Assembly (NCBI RefSeq): GCF_016623585.1
Contig: NZ_JAEHFY010000005.1
Location: forward strand, 1-64,000
Length of the DNA: 64,000 nt
Direction of reading: 5' to 3'
DNA from: Pedobacter segetis
GTDB taxonomy: Bacteria; Bacteroidota; Bacteroidia; Sphingobacteriales; Sphingobacteriaceae
Position numbers and translations under genes: made by a program. Positions 1 to 8,922 of the stretch are shown in pieces (the first letter of the stretch is position 1; the number at the start of each line of letters is the position of its first letter). Below the pieces are notes generated by a model. It saw only the letters and a list, made by a program, of their open reading frames with translations, made no database searches and was not told where the DNA came from.

Positions 1-162
1 ATCCCTCCGGCCCGCTGCTTGGTATCTCTCTAAAGAACTTATCGCCCCGTAACCTCTCGGCCAGGGCTTTTTATATGGTCTGATTAGCTTTCGCTTCTCA
101 TTCTCTATCTTTTTAATTAGGCTTCAGAATCGCTCTGCTTGCCTTTACCCCCGTTGGGGCTG

Positions 163-193
163 CAAAGATGATAATCTTTTTTTATTACTCCAA
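163..193 (-). promoter_or_regulatory. Candidate minus-strand promoter near left edge
   Basis: Read on the minus strand this is TTG, exactly 20 bases, then CATCTTTG followed by C, close to the Bacteroidota consensus TTG-N19-20-TAnnTTTG. The same layout precedes rplM, rpsL and metH in this window. The transcript would run off the left edge. It would begin with a CCCC-aac-GGGG stem-loop and contain GTTCTTTAGA near position 35, which resembles an rRNA-leader boxA. What it drives is unknown; an rRNA operon is my guess. Confidence 0.45.
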
Positions 194-263
194 ATTTATT
201 TGGCTTTTATTTTTAATTATCTTTTGTTTTCAAAATAACCGCAATCCTTGCGTTTGCGGAGTG

Positions 264-294
264 CAAAGGTGTGGTTAATTTTTCTGTTATGCAA
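264..294 (-). promoter_or_regulatory. Candidate upstream tandem promoter, minus strand
   Basis: The minus strand reads TTG, 20 bases, CACCTTTG and C, the same layout as the metH promoter. It lies 101 bases upstream of the promoter at 163-193, so the two would form a tandem pair. Just downstream is an inverted repeat CCGCAA / TTGCGG (241-261) followed by TTATTTT, which could be a weak terminator or leader hairpin. Confidence 0.4.
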
Positions 295-299
295 TAGAA

Positions 300-1096
300 G
301 ATTTATTATATTTTTTGGTATTTGTATAAGCTGCTGATAATGTGGTTGAAAACTTTAAAAATTTTCTTTTAAAAGAACTGGTACTGATGCGTTTGTTGGT
401 TAACATTACTCGAAAAGCCCTAGGCTAACTATTTGTTAAAACTAAAAATTGAATCGCAATTGTTGGTAAAAATTAAAATAAAGGGTGGAATATTATAGTG
501 AGACAGATAATTTTCTTTCTCAAGTCGCCATTTTTAGATATCAGCATAGCTATTATTACTGAGTTTAACGGTTAAGGGTGGGCTTATTATGGCTTTGCTG
601 GTTTTATAGCGGTGGACGAAAAAACCAAGGGAAACAAAAGGGTCTGCTTAACGCTAATGATATAGTGTAGTTGTTTTGAGAAATGCCTTCGGTTTACCGA
701 TGTTTAATTAACATAGATTTTGCCAATTAACTTGTGTTAGAAAACTACTTTTCATAAATATAGTTTTTTGGCATTTAATGCTATTTCCATTATATCTTTT
801 TTTGTCTTATCCTTCGACTCAGACAACATTGGCATTTTTCATAATCAACTATTAAAAGCAGAACCGTTTTGTGATTAGGAAATCCTCTGATAGGCAAAGC
901 AACTTAACCGAAGTATAAAGCCTTAGAATCAGATCGAGGCGACAGCCCTATTTATTGTTGATAAATCATGAGTTTTAACTCTATTTCATATTGTTTTGTA
1001 TGAAATATATTAACCCTCGTGATGACAAGAGAAAAAGGATGCCGATTCTATCCCTAACCAAAATAAATAAGGATAATAAAAAACTAAATAAATAGT
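300..1096. other. Intergenic region without recognisable gene
   Basis: About 800 bases of AT-rich DNA. I see no convincing open reading frame, RNA gene or repeat. It separates the minus-strand promoters on the left from the BlaI operon on the right, so it may simply be the divergent spacer, or the remains of decayed genes. Confidence 0.5.
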
Positions 1097-1126
1097 TGTA
1101 AAACTAAAATATTAGTTTTACATTTG
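1097..1126 (+). promoter_or_regulatory. BlaI-type operator overlapping the blaI promoter
   Basis: A perfect 11-base inverted repeat, TGTAAAACTAA / TTAGTTTTACA with a 4-base spacer, lies at 1097-1122. A canonical promoter is superimposed: TTG at 1096-1098, a 20-base spacer, and TACATTTG at 1119-1126. The palindrome therefore covers the space from the -33 to the -7 element, where a dimeric BlaI/MecI repressor would block RNA polymerase. The start codon of the BlaI-family gene lies 23 bases downstream. Confidence 0.75.
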
Positions 1127-1148
1127 ATTATCATAAAAATTTAAAAAG

Positions 1149-1526
1149 ATGGATAAAGAGATAAAAGAACTAACCAAAGCAGAGGAGCAATTGATGCAAG
1201 TGCTTTGGGATTTAGAGAAAGCTTTTGTAAAAGAAGTAATTGATCAATTGCCCGAGCCAAAACCAGCATACAATACGGTATCTACATTTATCAGGATTTT
1301 GGAGACCAAAGGTTTTATTGATCACGTTGCTTTTGGCAAAAGCCATCAGTATTACCCAATTGTAAGCAAAGAAGAATATAAGAGTTTTGCCACAGAGAAG
1401 CTGATGAGTGGCTATTTTGAAAACTCGGTAGAAAGTATGTTCTCTTACTTTGTTAAAAAAGAGAAAATTGATTTGGCAGAAGCAGATGAAATTTTGAAAA
1501 TGATCGAGAAACTTAAAAACAAATAA
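1149..1526 (+). CDS. BlaI/MecI/CopY family transcriptional repressor
   Basis: The 125-residue protein is a full-length BlaI/MecI-type winged helix. The N-terminal part (LTKAEEQLMQVLWDLEKAFVKEVIDQL...YNTVSTFIRILETKGFI) is the DNA-binding domain and the C-terminal helices (about 85-125) would dimerise. Such repressors are inactivated by cleavage triggered by a partner M56 membrane peptidase, which is encoded 2 bases downstream. The palindrome over its own promoter points to autoregulation. The inducer is unknown: Bacteroidota carry many such pairs, and no beta-lactamase gene lies nearby, so resistance should not be assumed. Confidence 0.9.
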   Translation: MDKEIKELTKAEEQLMQVLWDLEKAFVKEVIDQLPEPKPAYNTVSTFIRILETKGFIDHVAFGKSHQYYPIVSKEEYKSFATEKLMSGYFENSVESMFSYFVKKEKIDLAEADEILKMIEKLKNK

Positions 1527-1528
1527 TT

Positions 1529-3463
1529 ATGAATTGGGCTAATTACTTGATACAGATCAACCTCTACTTGATATTGTTTTATGGCTTTTATTTGCTCTTA
1601 TTAAAGAATGAAACATTTTTTAACCTAAATAGAACTTATTTGGTTGGCTCTGCTTTTTTTGCAATCATTACTCCTTTGTTAAGGGCAAATTGGGTTAAAG
1701 TTTTGTTTATTACAGATAAAGTACAAACCAGTTGGGCAAATGTTAATGTAGTGGTGATGCAAGGTTTTGCAAGCCCAATAGCAAAAGATAATACTTGGGT
1801 TGTTGGTGATTATTTAACCCTTGCCTATTTAGCTATTGTTTTTTTTCTTATTGTGAGGTTGATAATTAGATTGGTTAAGTTAAGCAAACTGTTAAAATCT
1901 GAACATATTTTAGAAGCGTTCTCTTTCTTCAAAAAAATAAATATTAACCCTGCACTACCTCACCAAGCCCAAATTGAGAAACATGAATTAATCCATGCAA
2001 AGCAATTGCATTCTGCAGATGTTATTTTTTTCGAGCTTTTGAGCGTGTTCAATTGGTTTAATCCGATTTGTTATCTGTATAAAAAATCCATCAAACATAT
2101 CCATGAGTTTATAGCAGATGAGGCGGCCGTAAAAATGAGCGAAAGCAAAAGCGAATATGCCATGCTTCTGTTCAGTAAGAATTTTGGGTTAAACCCAAAA
2201 CAACTAACCAACAATTTTTTTAACCAATCATTATTAAAAAGGAGGATCAAAATGTTACAAAAACCTAAATCAAGAAAAACCGCCATTTTAAAATACGGAC
2301 TTTCTGTTCCGTTATTTTTATTGGCCATTATTTTATCATCGGCTAAAATTAGCGAGAACAAAACCATTGATAAAATTGCAACAACGGTAAAGCCAAAGCA
2401 AGATATTTCTGAAATTATTGCGCCGAAAGCAATGATAGATTTAGTATCTAAACCCACAAAAAATGAGTTAAAAATCAATAAAGAAGGAGATTTTATTGCT
2501 TTTAAAAAATATTTGGCACAAAACTTAAAATACCCAACAGAGGCAAAAGAGAGTAAATTGGCGGGTAAGGTAGCAGTAGAATTTAACGTTAAAAATGGTG
2601 GGAAAATAGATGGGGTGGTTGCAAAAACCATGAATGATAATTCCCTAGGACAAGAAAGTATGAAAGCTGTATATTCATACCCAGAGAAGCTAAATGTAGA
2701 AGCTGGCACTTATACTATTTTCATAAATTATGTTTTAGAAGGCAGTGATATTAAAGCCTTAGATAATACCAATGAATTAGGCATTATAAAAAATTATATA
2801 GGCGAATTGGTTGTTACTGCATTTGCAAAAGAAAAAAATACTCAGATTAATGAAGTAAAAGTTAGAGGCACAGCAAAAGAACAAGATGAAATTTACCAAA
2901 ATGTAGAGGTTTTACCAAGTTTCCCTGGGGGGCTTGTCGCTTTTGGAAAATTTTTGGGAGATAATTTGAAATATCCTCAAAAAGCAAGAGATGCCAAAAT
3001 AGAAGGAAGGGTTTATTGCCAATTTGTGGTAGAAAAAGACGGTAGCTTAAACGATATAAAAATAGCTAGGGGCATAGGAGGAGGCTGTGATGAAGAAGCA
3101 GTTAGAGTTTTGGCAATATCCCCAAAATGGAACCCTGGGGTGCAAAATGGAGAGAAAGTAAGAGTAAGTTATACTGTTCCAATTTTCTTTCAGATGAATC
3201 CTGGTTCATTAAATTCAGTTAAAAAGAATTTAACTCCTGAGCAAATTCAAAAAAACAGGGAAAGTATTGATGCTATATTAGATAGAAAAGTGTTAATGGT
3301 AATTGATGGCGTTGAGATTGATAGAAGTACAAAACCATTAAATGACCTAATAAAACCTGGAGATATAGAATCTATGAATGTGCTTAAAGGAGAAAGTGCC
3401 ATCAAAAAATATGGCGATAAAGGTATAAACGGAGTAATTGAAATTACAACAAAAAAGAAATGA
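1529..3463 (+). CDS. M56 (BlaR1-like) metallopeptidase with two TonB-like domains and a plug-like tail
   Basis: A 644-residue membrane protein. Hydrophobic helices lie at about 5-25, 36-52, 95-115 and 254-272. The zinc motif HELIH is at 152-156, with a likely third ligand E193 in HEFIADEAA. After the last helix come two TonB C-terminal-like domains (about 325-405 and 462-555, each with the 'LKYP.KA...I.G.V...F.V...G' pattern). The tail (about 590-644) resembles the SusC-type receptor plug, with VIDGVEI, IESMNVLKGESAIKKYG and GVIEITTKK. By family knowledge the peptidase relays an envelope signal to BlaI, encoded 2 bases upstream. The role of the TonB and plug-like parts is unknown; coupling to outer-membrane receptors is inference. 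Confidence 0.85.
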   Translation: MNWANYLIQINLYLILFYGFYLLLLKNETFFNLNRTYLVGSAFFAIITPLLRANWVKVLFITDKVQTSWANVNVVVMQGFASPIAKDNTWVVGDYLTLAYLAIVFFLIVRLIIRLVKLSKLLKSEHILEAFSFFKKININPALPHQAQIEKHELIHAKQLHSADVIFFELLSVFNWFNPICYLYKKSIKHIHEFIADEAAVKMSESKSEYAMLLFSKNFGLNPKQLTNNFFNQSLLKRRIKMLQKPKSRKTAILKYGLSVPLFLLAIILSSAKISENKTIDKIATTVKPKQDISEIIAPKAMIDLVSKPTKNELKINKEGDFIAFKKYLAQNLKYPTEAKESKLAGKVAVEFNVKNGGKIDGVVAKTMNDNSLGQESMKAVYSYPEKLNVEAGTYTIFINYVLEGSDIKALDNTNELGIIKNYIGELVVTAFAKEKNTQINEVKVRGTAKEQDEIYQNVEVLPSFPGGLVAFGKFLGDNLKYPQKARDAKIEGRVYCQFVVEKDGSLNDIKIARGIGGGCDEEAVRVLAISPKWNPGVQNGEKVRVSYTVPIFFQMNPGSLNSVKKNLTPEQIQKNRESIDAILDRKVLMVIDGVEIDRSTKPLNDLIKPGDIESMNVLKGESAIKKYGDKGINGVIEITTKKK

Positions 3464-3481
3464 TAAGTTAAAGTGTAAACT

Positions 3482-3512
3482 AAAAAGTTGGGTTTTAAGC
3501 CCGCCTTTTTTT
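3482..3512. terminator. Bidirectional intrinsic terminator
   Basis: The stem AAAGTTGGG / CCCGCCTTT (one mismatch, one wobble) has a 7-base loop. A-rich flank on the left and T-rich flank on the right let it work on both strands. It lies between two converging genes. Confidence 0.7.
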
Positions 3513-3520
3513 GTTTTAGT

Positions 3521-5224
3521 TTATTTTATTTGCGCACTTATTTGCCCAGGTTTACCAATTGTGTTATAATTTCCGTCTCCCTTTAAAACAGCAGCCATCA
3601 AAGAATTATCAAACAATAAATCCTTAGCTTTTTTAAGCTCTAGATCGTACTGGAAAGCTTGCTGCGCCTTGCCCTTTTCAAAGTAGTAACGTTGTACGAT
3701 CTCGCTTTCTAAAACACGTTTGATCTCTGGTTTAAACTCGGTTAAATCGTTCTTTTTACCGCCAGAAATCTTAGTTTTTAAACTCTCGTATTCGGTTTTA
3801 ATTTGTTCCCATTTTTTATCATTGATGGCATCATCTTTTAAGCTACCCAAGGTTTGTTCGGTTGGTGTTTCATAATTATAATCCTTCCCATCCAAATAAG
3901 AAACAAAGTTTTGGTATTCGGCATCGCTTAGCCTAAAATCTTTGGCGGGCGCAATAGATGGATGTGTTTTTACAAATGCGGTTGCGTAATCAAAAATGAA
4001 ATATTTGTTAACCAAAACCTGGGTAATTTCATGATATTTATAGGGGTCTACATATACATCTGGATAAATCCCGCTTCCGTTATATACAGAACGACCAATC
4101 TTGGTTTTATAAACAGTTAACAAAGAATCAGGGACTTTATCTACCGAGCCATCTTCATTTCTATGAGAATAATCTAAAGCTTGTATGCACCTGCCAGAAG
4201 GCGTATAATATTTTGCTACGGTAATTTTAACCAAACTGTTATATGGCAAATTAAAGGTTTGTTGTACCAGCCCTTTCCCAAAACTGCGTTGCCCAATAAT
4301 AACCGCCCTATCTAGATCTTGTAAAGAGCCTGCAACAATTTCAGACGCAGAAGCAGAACGACTGTTAACCAAAACAACCAAAGGGATTTTTGGATCCAAT
4401 GGATTGATATAAGTTTTATAGGAAATTGTCTTTTCGGGATTTTTGCCTTTTTGTACCACCACTTCCACATCACGATCAACAAAAAGATTTACAATTTTTA
4501 CCGCCTCTTGTAATATGCCGCCTCCGTTATAACGTAAATCTAATACTACGCCTTTTGGATTATTTTTGTTGATGTTGGTTAGCGCATCCCTTACTTCCTG
4601 ACCAGAATTTTCCAAGAATTTATCTAATTTGATATAGCCGATGTTGCCATCTATCATACCAAAATAACTCACATTAGGTTGATTGATCTCTGCCCTGTTC
4701 AAAACTTTCTCTATCGTTTTTCCATCCCTTAAAACCACTATTTTAAGCGGAGTTTCTTTTGGGCCTTTTAAGAGTTGGCTAATTTGTTCATTGCTTTTAT
4801 TCAGCACTTTTTCATTATCGATAGAGATTACCTCATCTCCTGCCCTTATATCTGCCTTTTGGGCAGGATAACCTTCAAATGGATCAGAAATAAAAATCCT
4901 TCCATTTCTATGGATTACACCCGCACCGATCCCTCCATATTGTGTGCTCACATATTTCATTTTATAATCCTCTATCTCAGATTCTGGGACAAATTCTGTG
5001 TAGGGATCTAAATTATCTAGCATGGCATCAATACCATTGCGCATCAACTTAGCCGAGCTTAATTCATCTACATAGTTGATATTTAACTCTTTATAAACAG
5101 ACGCAAAAATATCTAGGTTTTTGGATATTTGAAAAAGATCGTCTTTAAATGAAAATGTGAGTGCCGCAAAAGCGATTAAACCAATGCTCAGGCTTGCTCT
5201 AATATTATTTTTAAAAATCCCCAT
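3521..5224 (-). CDS. S41 family C-terminal processing peptidase
   Basis: A 567-residue CtpA/Prc-like protease. A hydrophobic N-terminal segment (about 8-25) exports or anchors it in the periplasm. A PDZ domain (about 90-170) contains the GIGAGV and GYPAQKADIRAGDEV motifs. The peptidase core has GVVLDLRYNGGG (about 225-236), the Ser motif SRSASASEIVAG (288-299) and the general-base lysine in GQRSFGKG (K317), so the Ser-Lys dyad is present. The C-terminal 170 residues are the charged helical extension common in Bacteroidota members. Such enzymes trim or degrade periplasmic proteins from their C-termini. The substrate is unknown. Confidence 0.9.
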   Translation of the reverse strand: MGIFKNNIRASLSIGLIAFAALTFSFKDDLFQISKNLDIFASVYKELNINYVDELSSAKLMRNGIDAMLDNLDPYTEFVPESEIEDYKMKYVSTQYGGIGAGVIHRNGRIFISDPFEGYPAQKADIRAGDEVISIDNEKVLNKSNEQISQLLKGPKETPLKIVVLRDGKTIEKVLNRAEINQPNVSYFGMIDGNIGYIKLDKFLENSGQEVRDALTNINKNNPKGVVLDLRYNGGGILQEAVKIVNLFVDRDVEVVVQKGKNPEKTISYKTYINPLDPKIPLVVLVNSRSASASEIVAGSLQDLDRAVIIGQRSFGKGLVQQTFNLPYNSLVKITVAKYYTPSGRCIQALDYSHRNEDGSVDKVPDSLLTVYKTKIGRSVYNGSGIYPDVYVDPYKYHEITQVLVNKYFIFDYATAFVKTHPSIAPAKDFRLSDAEYQNFVSYLDGKDYNYETPTEQTLGSLKDDAINDKKWEQIKTEYESLKTKISGGKKNDLTEFKPEIKRVLESEIVQRYYFEKGKAQQAFQYDLELKKAKDLLFDNSLMAAVLKGDGNYNTIGKPGQISAQIK

Positions 5225-5304
5225 AGCTATAAAATGTTTCTAAAATTACAAATTTGAACGGAGTTTTTTAATAAATGTTACCACATTTAAAATCTCTATA
5301 AACC

Positions 5305-5334
5305 AAAAAAGACGGGCATTATCGCCCATCTTAT
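5305..5334 (-). terminator. Intrinsic terminator of the PepSY-like lipoprotein gene
   Basis: On the minus strand the hairpin AAGATGGGC-gataat-GCCCGTCTT (one mismatch) is followed by a T run, about 30 bases past the stop codon of the 5365-6279 gene. Confidence 0.7.
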
Positions 5335-5364
5335 CTAACCGAGGTTTTATTGTGCTGCTTTAAA

Positions 5365-6279
5365 TTATCTTATTGATTTAGCACTGATCAATACTCCGTT
5401 ACTATCAAATAGTATGGCGTATTTGGTCAAATTTGCATCAACAATTACTAGATATGCTTTAACAGATCCATTTTGGGTTGATGAAAAAGCCTTCTTAAAT
5501 ACATAATTTGGATAGGCCGTGTTTAAATAAGAGAGGATGCTTACGGGCAGTTCGCTTTGTTGGATTTGTTTATCTGCCCCTACCCTGGTTGGGATAGCAT
5601 TTCTTGTAATAAAAGTGCCATCTAGTTTAAAGATATTTGCAAAAAAAGTAACATTCTTACTTATCAATATAATACTAAGGTCTTTTGTTAACCATGCTGC
5701 TTTTAAGGTGTCTGATGGATAGTTGGAACTCATATAAGCTTTGATGTTTTGGGTCAAATTTGCGATTGCCAAACTATCTCTTTGCTTTCCGTCCCTATCA
5801 TCAAAGCATCCCCCATCGTGATGATCTCTGTTAAACCTTAGATCTATCCCTTCACGTAATTCTAGAACTTTTAAGAAAGAGCCGTCTGCCCCAAATTTAA
5901 CCGCTACGGGTTTTCCGTTATAAATGATGCCAACTACATAGCTATCAATAGTTGCATTACCTAACAGATTTGTACTAAATGCTTTTATAAAAGCATAACC
6001 GGCATAATTAGCGTTTAAGTAATTGGTAATTGCCAAAGGTAAATCGGCCGCCTTAACAGCGGTTCTTCTATGGTCTCTTAAACAAGCCCCAACTGCATAA
6101 ACAGAGTCTTTAACAGCATTTAGGTTCCCAACTATACTTTCAGTGGCTGCAATGGCAACAGCCCCGTTCTGTGTTATAGCATTATCAGAATTAGTGGCAT
6201 CTTCTGCCTTTTTACATGCCGTAAAAGCCAAGGCTACAAATGCTAATAAAAGAAAGTTTTTTTTGATTTGTGTTTTCAT
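5365..6279 (-). CDS. Lipoprotein with three PepSY-like repeats
   Basis: A 304-residue protein starting with a lipoprotein signal (MKTQIKKNFLLLAFVALAFTAC, lipidation at C22). The mature part holds three similar segments, at about 82-145, 170-230 and 240-304. Each has the pattern 'LP..I..YLN..YP.Y...KAF.....Y.V.....Y...F...G.' typical of the PepSY-like family (PF11396 type). The middle copy is the most degenerate. These proteins act in the periplasm but their ligands are unknown. The gene follows the sigma/FecR/TonB-receptor unit on the same strand and may be read with it; a 78-base gap separates them. An embedded HDGGCFDDRDGK stretch is unusual. Confidence 0.7.
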   Translation of the reverse strand: MKTQIKKNFLLLAFVALAFTACKKAEDATNSDNAITQNGAVAIAATESIVGNLNAVKDSVYAVGACLRDHRRTAVKAADLPLAITNYLNANYAGYAFIKAFSTNLLGNATIDSYVVGIIYNGKPVAVKFGADGSFLKVLELREGIDLRFNRDHHDGGCFDDRDGKQRDSLAIANLTQNIKAYMSSNYPSDTLKAAWLTKDLSIILISKNVTFFANIFKLDGTFITRNAIPTRVGADKQIQQSELPVSILSYLNTAYPNYVFKKAFSSTQNGSVKAYLVIVDANLTKYAILFDSNGVLISAKSIR

Positions 6280-6357
6280 TTTAATGGGGTTTAAATTAAT
6301 ATTAAGCGTAACTGCTATTTAAACTTAAACCGCAAAAGGTGTTATGTACCCTAATTT

Positions 6358-8922
6358 TTATAAAGAAATACTTAAAAATAAAGTTGGCGTAAACGGAACC
6401 GTCTGATTATAAATATTTAAAGTATTGGTTTGTTCTGTTGGGATCCTCTGTAAATTATTTATTTTAAGGTTTTGGGTATTAAATAAATTTAAAATAGATA
6501 CTCCGGTTTCTAAGCAATATTTCTTTTTAGAAAACTTATAATTTAATGCCGTATCAAACCTGTTATAAGGCAAAAAGTTATCCTTCTTATTATCGCTTGG
6601 GTTTGTACTTGGAAAACCAGAACCAAAAACATAATTGGCAGAAAAGTAAAATGGCGATAAATTTACTATCCCGGCAAATTTTACCTCATGTCTTTGATCT
6701 TGTGGGGCCCTTTGATATTGATCGTTTATTGTGCCTCTTTTTGTTTTTATTGGATACCTTTCTGTGGTTTTACTTAAAGTATAGGCTATCCAAGCGGTGC
6801 TGCCCCTATAATTCTTTTTAATCAAGATGTCTAAACCAATGGCTTTCCCATCACCCACCAAATTTGCTGTACTGTTTTTTGTTCTGATGTATTTTGTAAG
6901 CCCAGATGTGGTTTTATAATAGCAATCACCATTTAGCCACCAATTGTTCTTTTGATAATTAGCACCTAAAACCCAATGTTGAGCATCATATACAGGCACT
7001 TTTCTATCATCGCAAACCGCCCAATTATAATTTAAGTTGCCTTGTTCATCAACGGTTTCGGTATAGGCTATAAATTGGTTGTAAATACCCCAAGCAGCAG
7101 AAAGTTTAAATTGATCATCAACCTGATATTGGGCTGCCAACCTTGGTTGAAGGTATGTTTTGTTTAAGCCTTCTGCATAATCTATCCTTAAGCCAGGGGT
7201 TATTTTGATCTTAGGGATAATAAAATAATTATTTTCTACAAAAGAATAAAACCTGTTAATGCCGTTTGCTTCGTTCAACTTTCGGCTATTTACAGAATCT
7301 TGGGTTAAAAGTGTGTTGTTGTTTATAAAACCTGCGCCAAACAAAAAGCTATAATTTTTAACCGTTGGTAATAAATGGGTAAATTTTATGCTCTGCTCTT
7401 TTATGTTGTTGTTAAACAACTCTGAAATGGTATTGTAATTTTGATCATTGTTTAGATAATCTATCAAAACATTATTGTTTCTATTGCTTTTTAAGCCAGA
7501 GGATGAAACAGTTATGGTAGATATTGATCCTTTGCCCCAAATTTTACCATAATTGGCCGTTGCACCGTATTGATTGTTTCTTTCCTTATCGCCTCCATCA
7601 ATCTTAAACCTGCCTTGGGTGGTATTAAATATCGATGAAAAATCATCAGAACCATTAAATAAACTGATATAATAGTTATCTCCTTTTAAAGATTTGCCAG
7701 AAAATTTTATGTTTAAATCATTAAAATTATAATCAGGTATTACATTATAATCGCTCACATTATTTTGCTTTCTTTTATTTGGAGAATTAAACCCTAGCTT
7801 ATACGGATCGTAAACGTTGTAATAAGTTTGCCTAGCGGCGATTACTAGAGCGGTGTTTTTAAAAAGAGGTGTGCTAGCAACGCCGTTTAAGGTAAGGTTA
7901 TCCAAACCGATTTTAAGATTAGGCCTGGTGGTATTTCCTTCTATCCCGACGATATCTACAACCCCACCAACCCTGTCTCCTTGGGCTACGCCGTAACCTC
8001 CTTTTTGTACGTTGAGGTCTTTGGCAATTAATGGGTTAACAGCGCCTATGTTATCGTTAAAGTTTCGCAATCCAAATATCGTAAAGCCATCAAAAGAGAT
8101 TTTAGTTTGTCCTTGGTAACTGCCCCATATCAATAAATCATTAGATTGATCGCCAGATGCCAAAATACCCGGTTGTAAACGCAAAATATTATAAACAGAG
8201 TTATCGCCGCCGCCCGGTAAATTTTCACTGATATTATGATTGATCCTTAGATTGCCCGCACTGTAAAAGGTATTACTTTCTGGGTTTTTATAAAAAGAAC
8301 TTAAAACTACTTCTGATAGTTGGATATTGCTTTTTTTAAGCTTTATGGCTAAATAATTTTTTGCATCAACTATTGTATCAAGCTTTAAATAGCCTAAATA
8401 AACAATTTGGATGCTAAATATACTATCTGTTTTAGAAGAGAAAGAGAAATTTCCCTTTTGATCGGAGATTAAAGACAACCCATTAATAACAATAGTGGAT
8501 AGGGGCAGGGTTTCATTGGTTTGGGCATCAGAAATATTGCCGCTCAGGATATAGTTTATAGGTCTATCAACTTTTAGGTCACTGATAACGAAAACGTTGT
8601 TTATCACTTCAACCTTTAGGGGCAAACCTTTTAAAAGGTATTTGAGCGCCTTTTCTGGCGTATTAAATTCTTTCTTTAAACTGATATTGAAGGTGCTCAG
8701 TTTATCATCATTAAAAGAAACATTAAAAGCATAAGAATCCCTAAGGTTTGTTAATACTTTGTTTAAACCAATATTATTTGCGTTTATGGTTACCTTCTGT
8801 TGAGAAAAAACATGTTGTTTGTTGATGAAGATAAAAAATACCGTAAAATAGATTAACCTAAATTTAAGGTGCCTTTTGTATAAGATATGCGCCAGAGGGT
8901 AATTTTTTATATTCAAGTCCAA
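6358..8922 (-). CDS. TonB-dependent outer-membrane receptor with STN domain
   Basis: An 854-residue receptor: a signal-like hydrophobic segment (about 22-38), an STN domain (about 45-120) that would signal to the FecR protein, a carboxypeptidase-regulatory-like domain (about 124-195), a plug (about 205-330) and a beta-barrel ending in Phe-rich strands (FTPTLFLSISL). It completes a FecA-type sigma/anti-sigma/receptor cascade with the two genes upstream. No ATG is available near the N-terminus. The frame opens with TTG at 8922, which would overlap fecR by 59 bases; a CTG at 8895 or another non-ATG codon nearer the signal peptide is also possible. The ligand is unknown. Confidence 0.85.
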   Translation of the reverse strand: MDLNIKNYPLAHILYKRHLKFRLIYFTVFFIFINKQHVFSQQKVTINANNIGLNKVLTNLRDSYAFNVSFNDDKLSTFNISLKKEFNTPEKALKYLLKGLPLKVEVINNVFVISDLKVDRPINYILSGNISDAQTNETLPLSTIVINGLSLISDQKGNFSFSSKTDSIFSIQIVYLGYLKLDTIVDAKNYLAIKLKKSNIQLSEVVLSSFYKNPESNTFYSAGNLRINHNISENLPGGGDNSVYNILRLQPGILASGDQSNDLLIWGSYQGQTKISFDGFTIFGLRNFNDNIGAVNPLIAKDLNVQKGGYGVAQGDRVGGVVDIVGIEGNTTRPNLKIGLDNLTLNGVASTPLFKNTALVIAARQTYYNVYDPYKLGFNSPNKRKQNNVSDYNVIPDYNFNDLNIKFSGKSLKGDNYYISLFNGSDDFSSIFNTTQGRFKIDGGDKERNNQYGATANYGKIWGKGSISTITVSSSGLKSNRNNNVLIDYLNNDQNYNTISELFNNNIKEQSIKFTHLLPTVKNYSFLFGAGFINNNTLLTQDSVNSRKLNEANGINRFYSFVENNYFIIPKIKITPGLRIDYAEGLNKTYLQPRLAAQYQVDDQFKLSAAWGIYNQFIAYTETVDEQGNLNYNWAVCDDRKVPVYDAQHWVLGANYQKNNWWLNGDCYYKTTSGLTKYIRTKNSTANLVGDGKAIGLDILIKKNYRGSTAWIAYTLSKTTERYPIKTKRGTINDQYQRAPQDQRHEVKFAGIVNLSPFYFSANYVFGSGFPSTNPSDNKKDNFLPYNRFDTALNYKFSKKKYCLETGVSILNLFNTQNLKINNLQRIPTEQTNTLNIYNQTVPFTPTLFLSISL

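Noticed and set aside
1-180. tmRNA or RNase P RNA on the minus strand
   Set aside because: The conserved ends of tmRNA and the GAGGAAAGUCC core of RNase P RNA are absent; only promoter and hairpin features can be supported.
2071-2709. 212-codon frame opposite the M56-TonB gene
   Set aside because: It lies wholly inside a well-supported gene, has no domain and no promoter; it mirrors low-complexity coding on the other strand.
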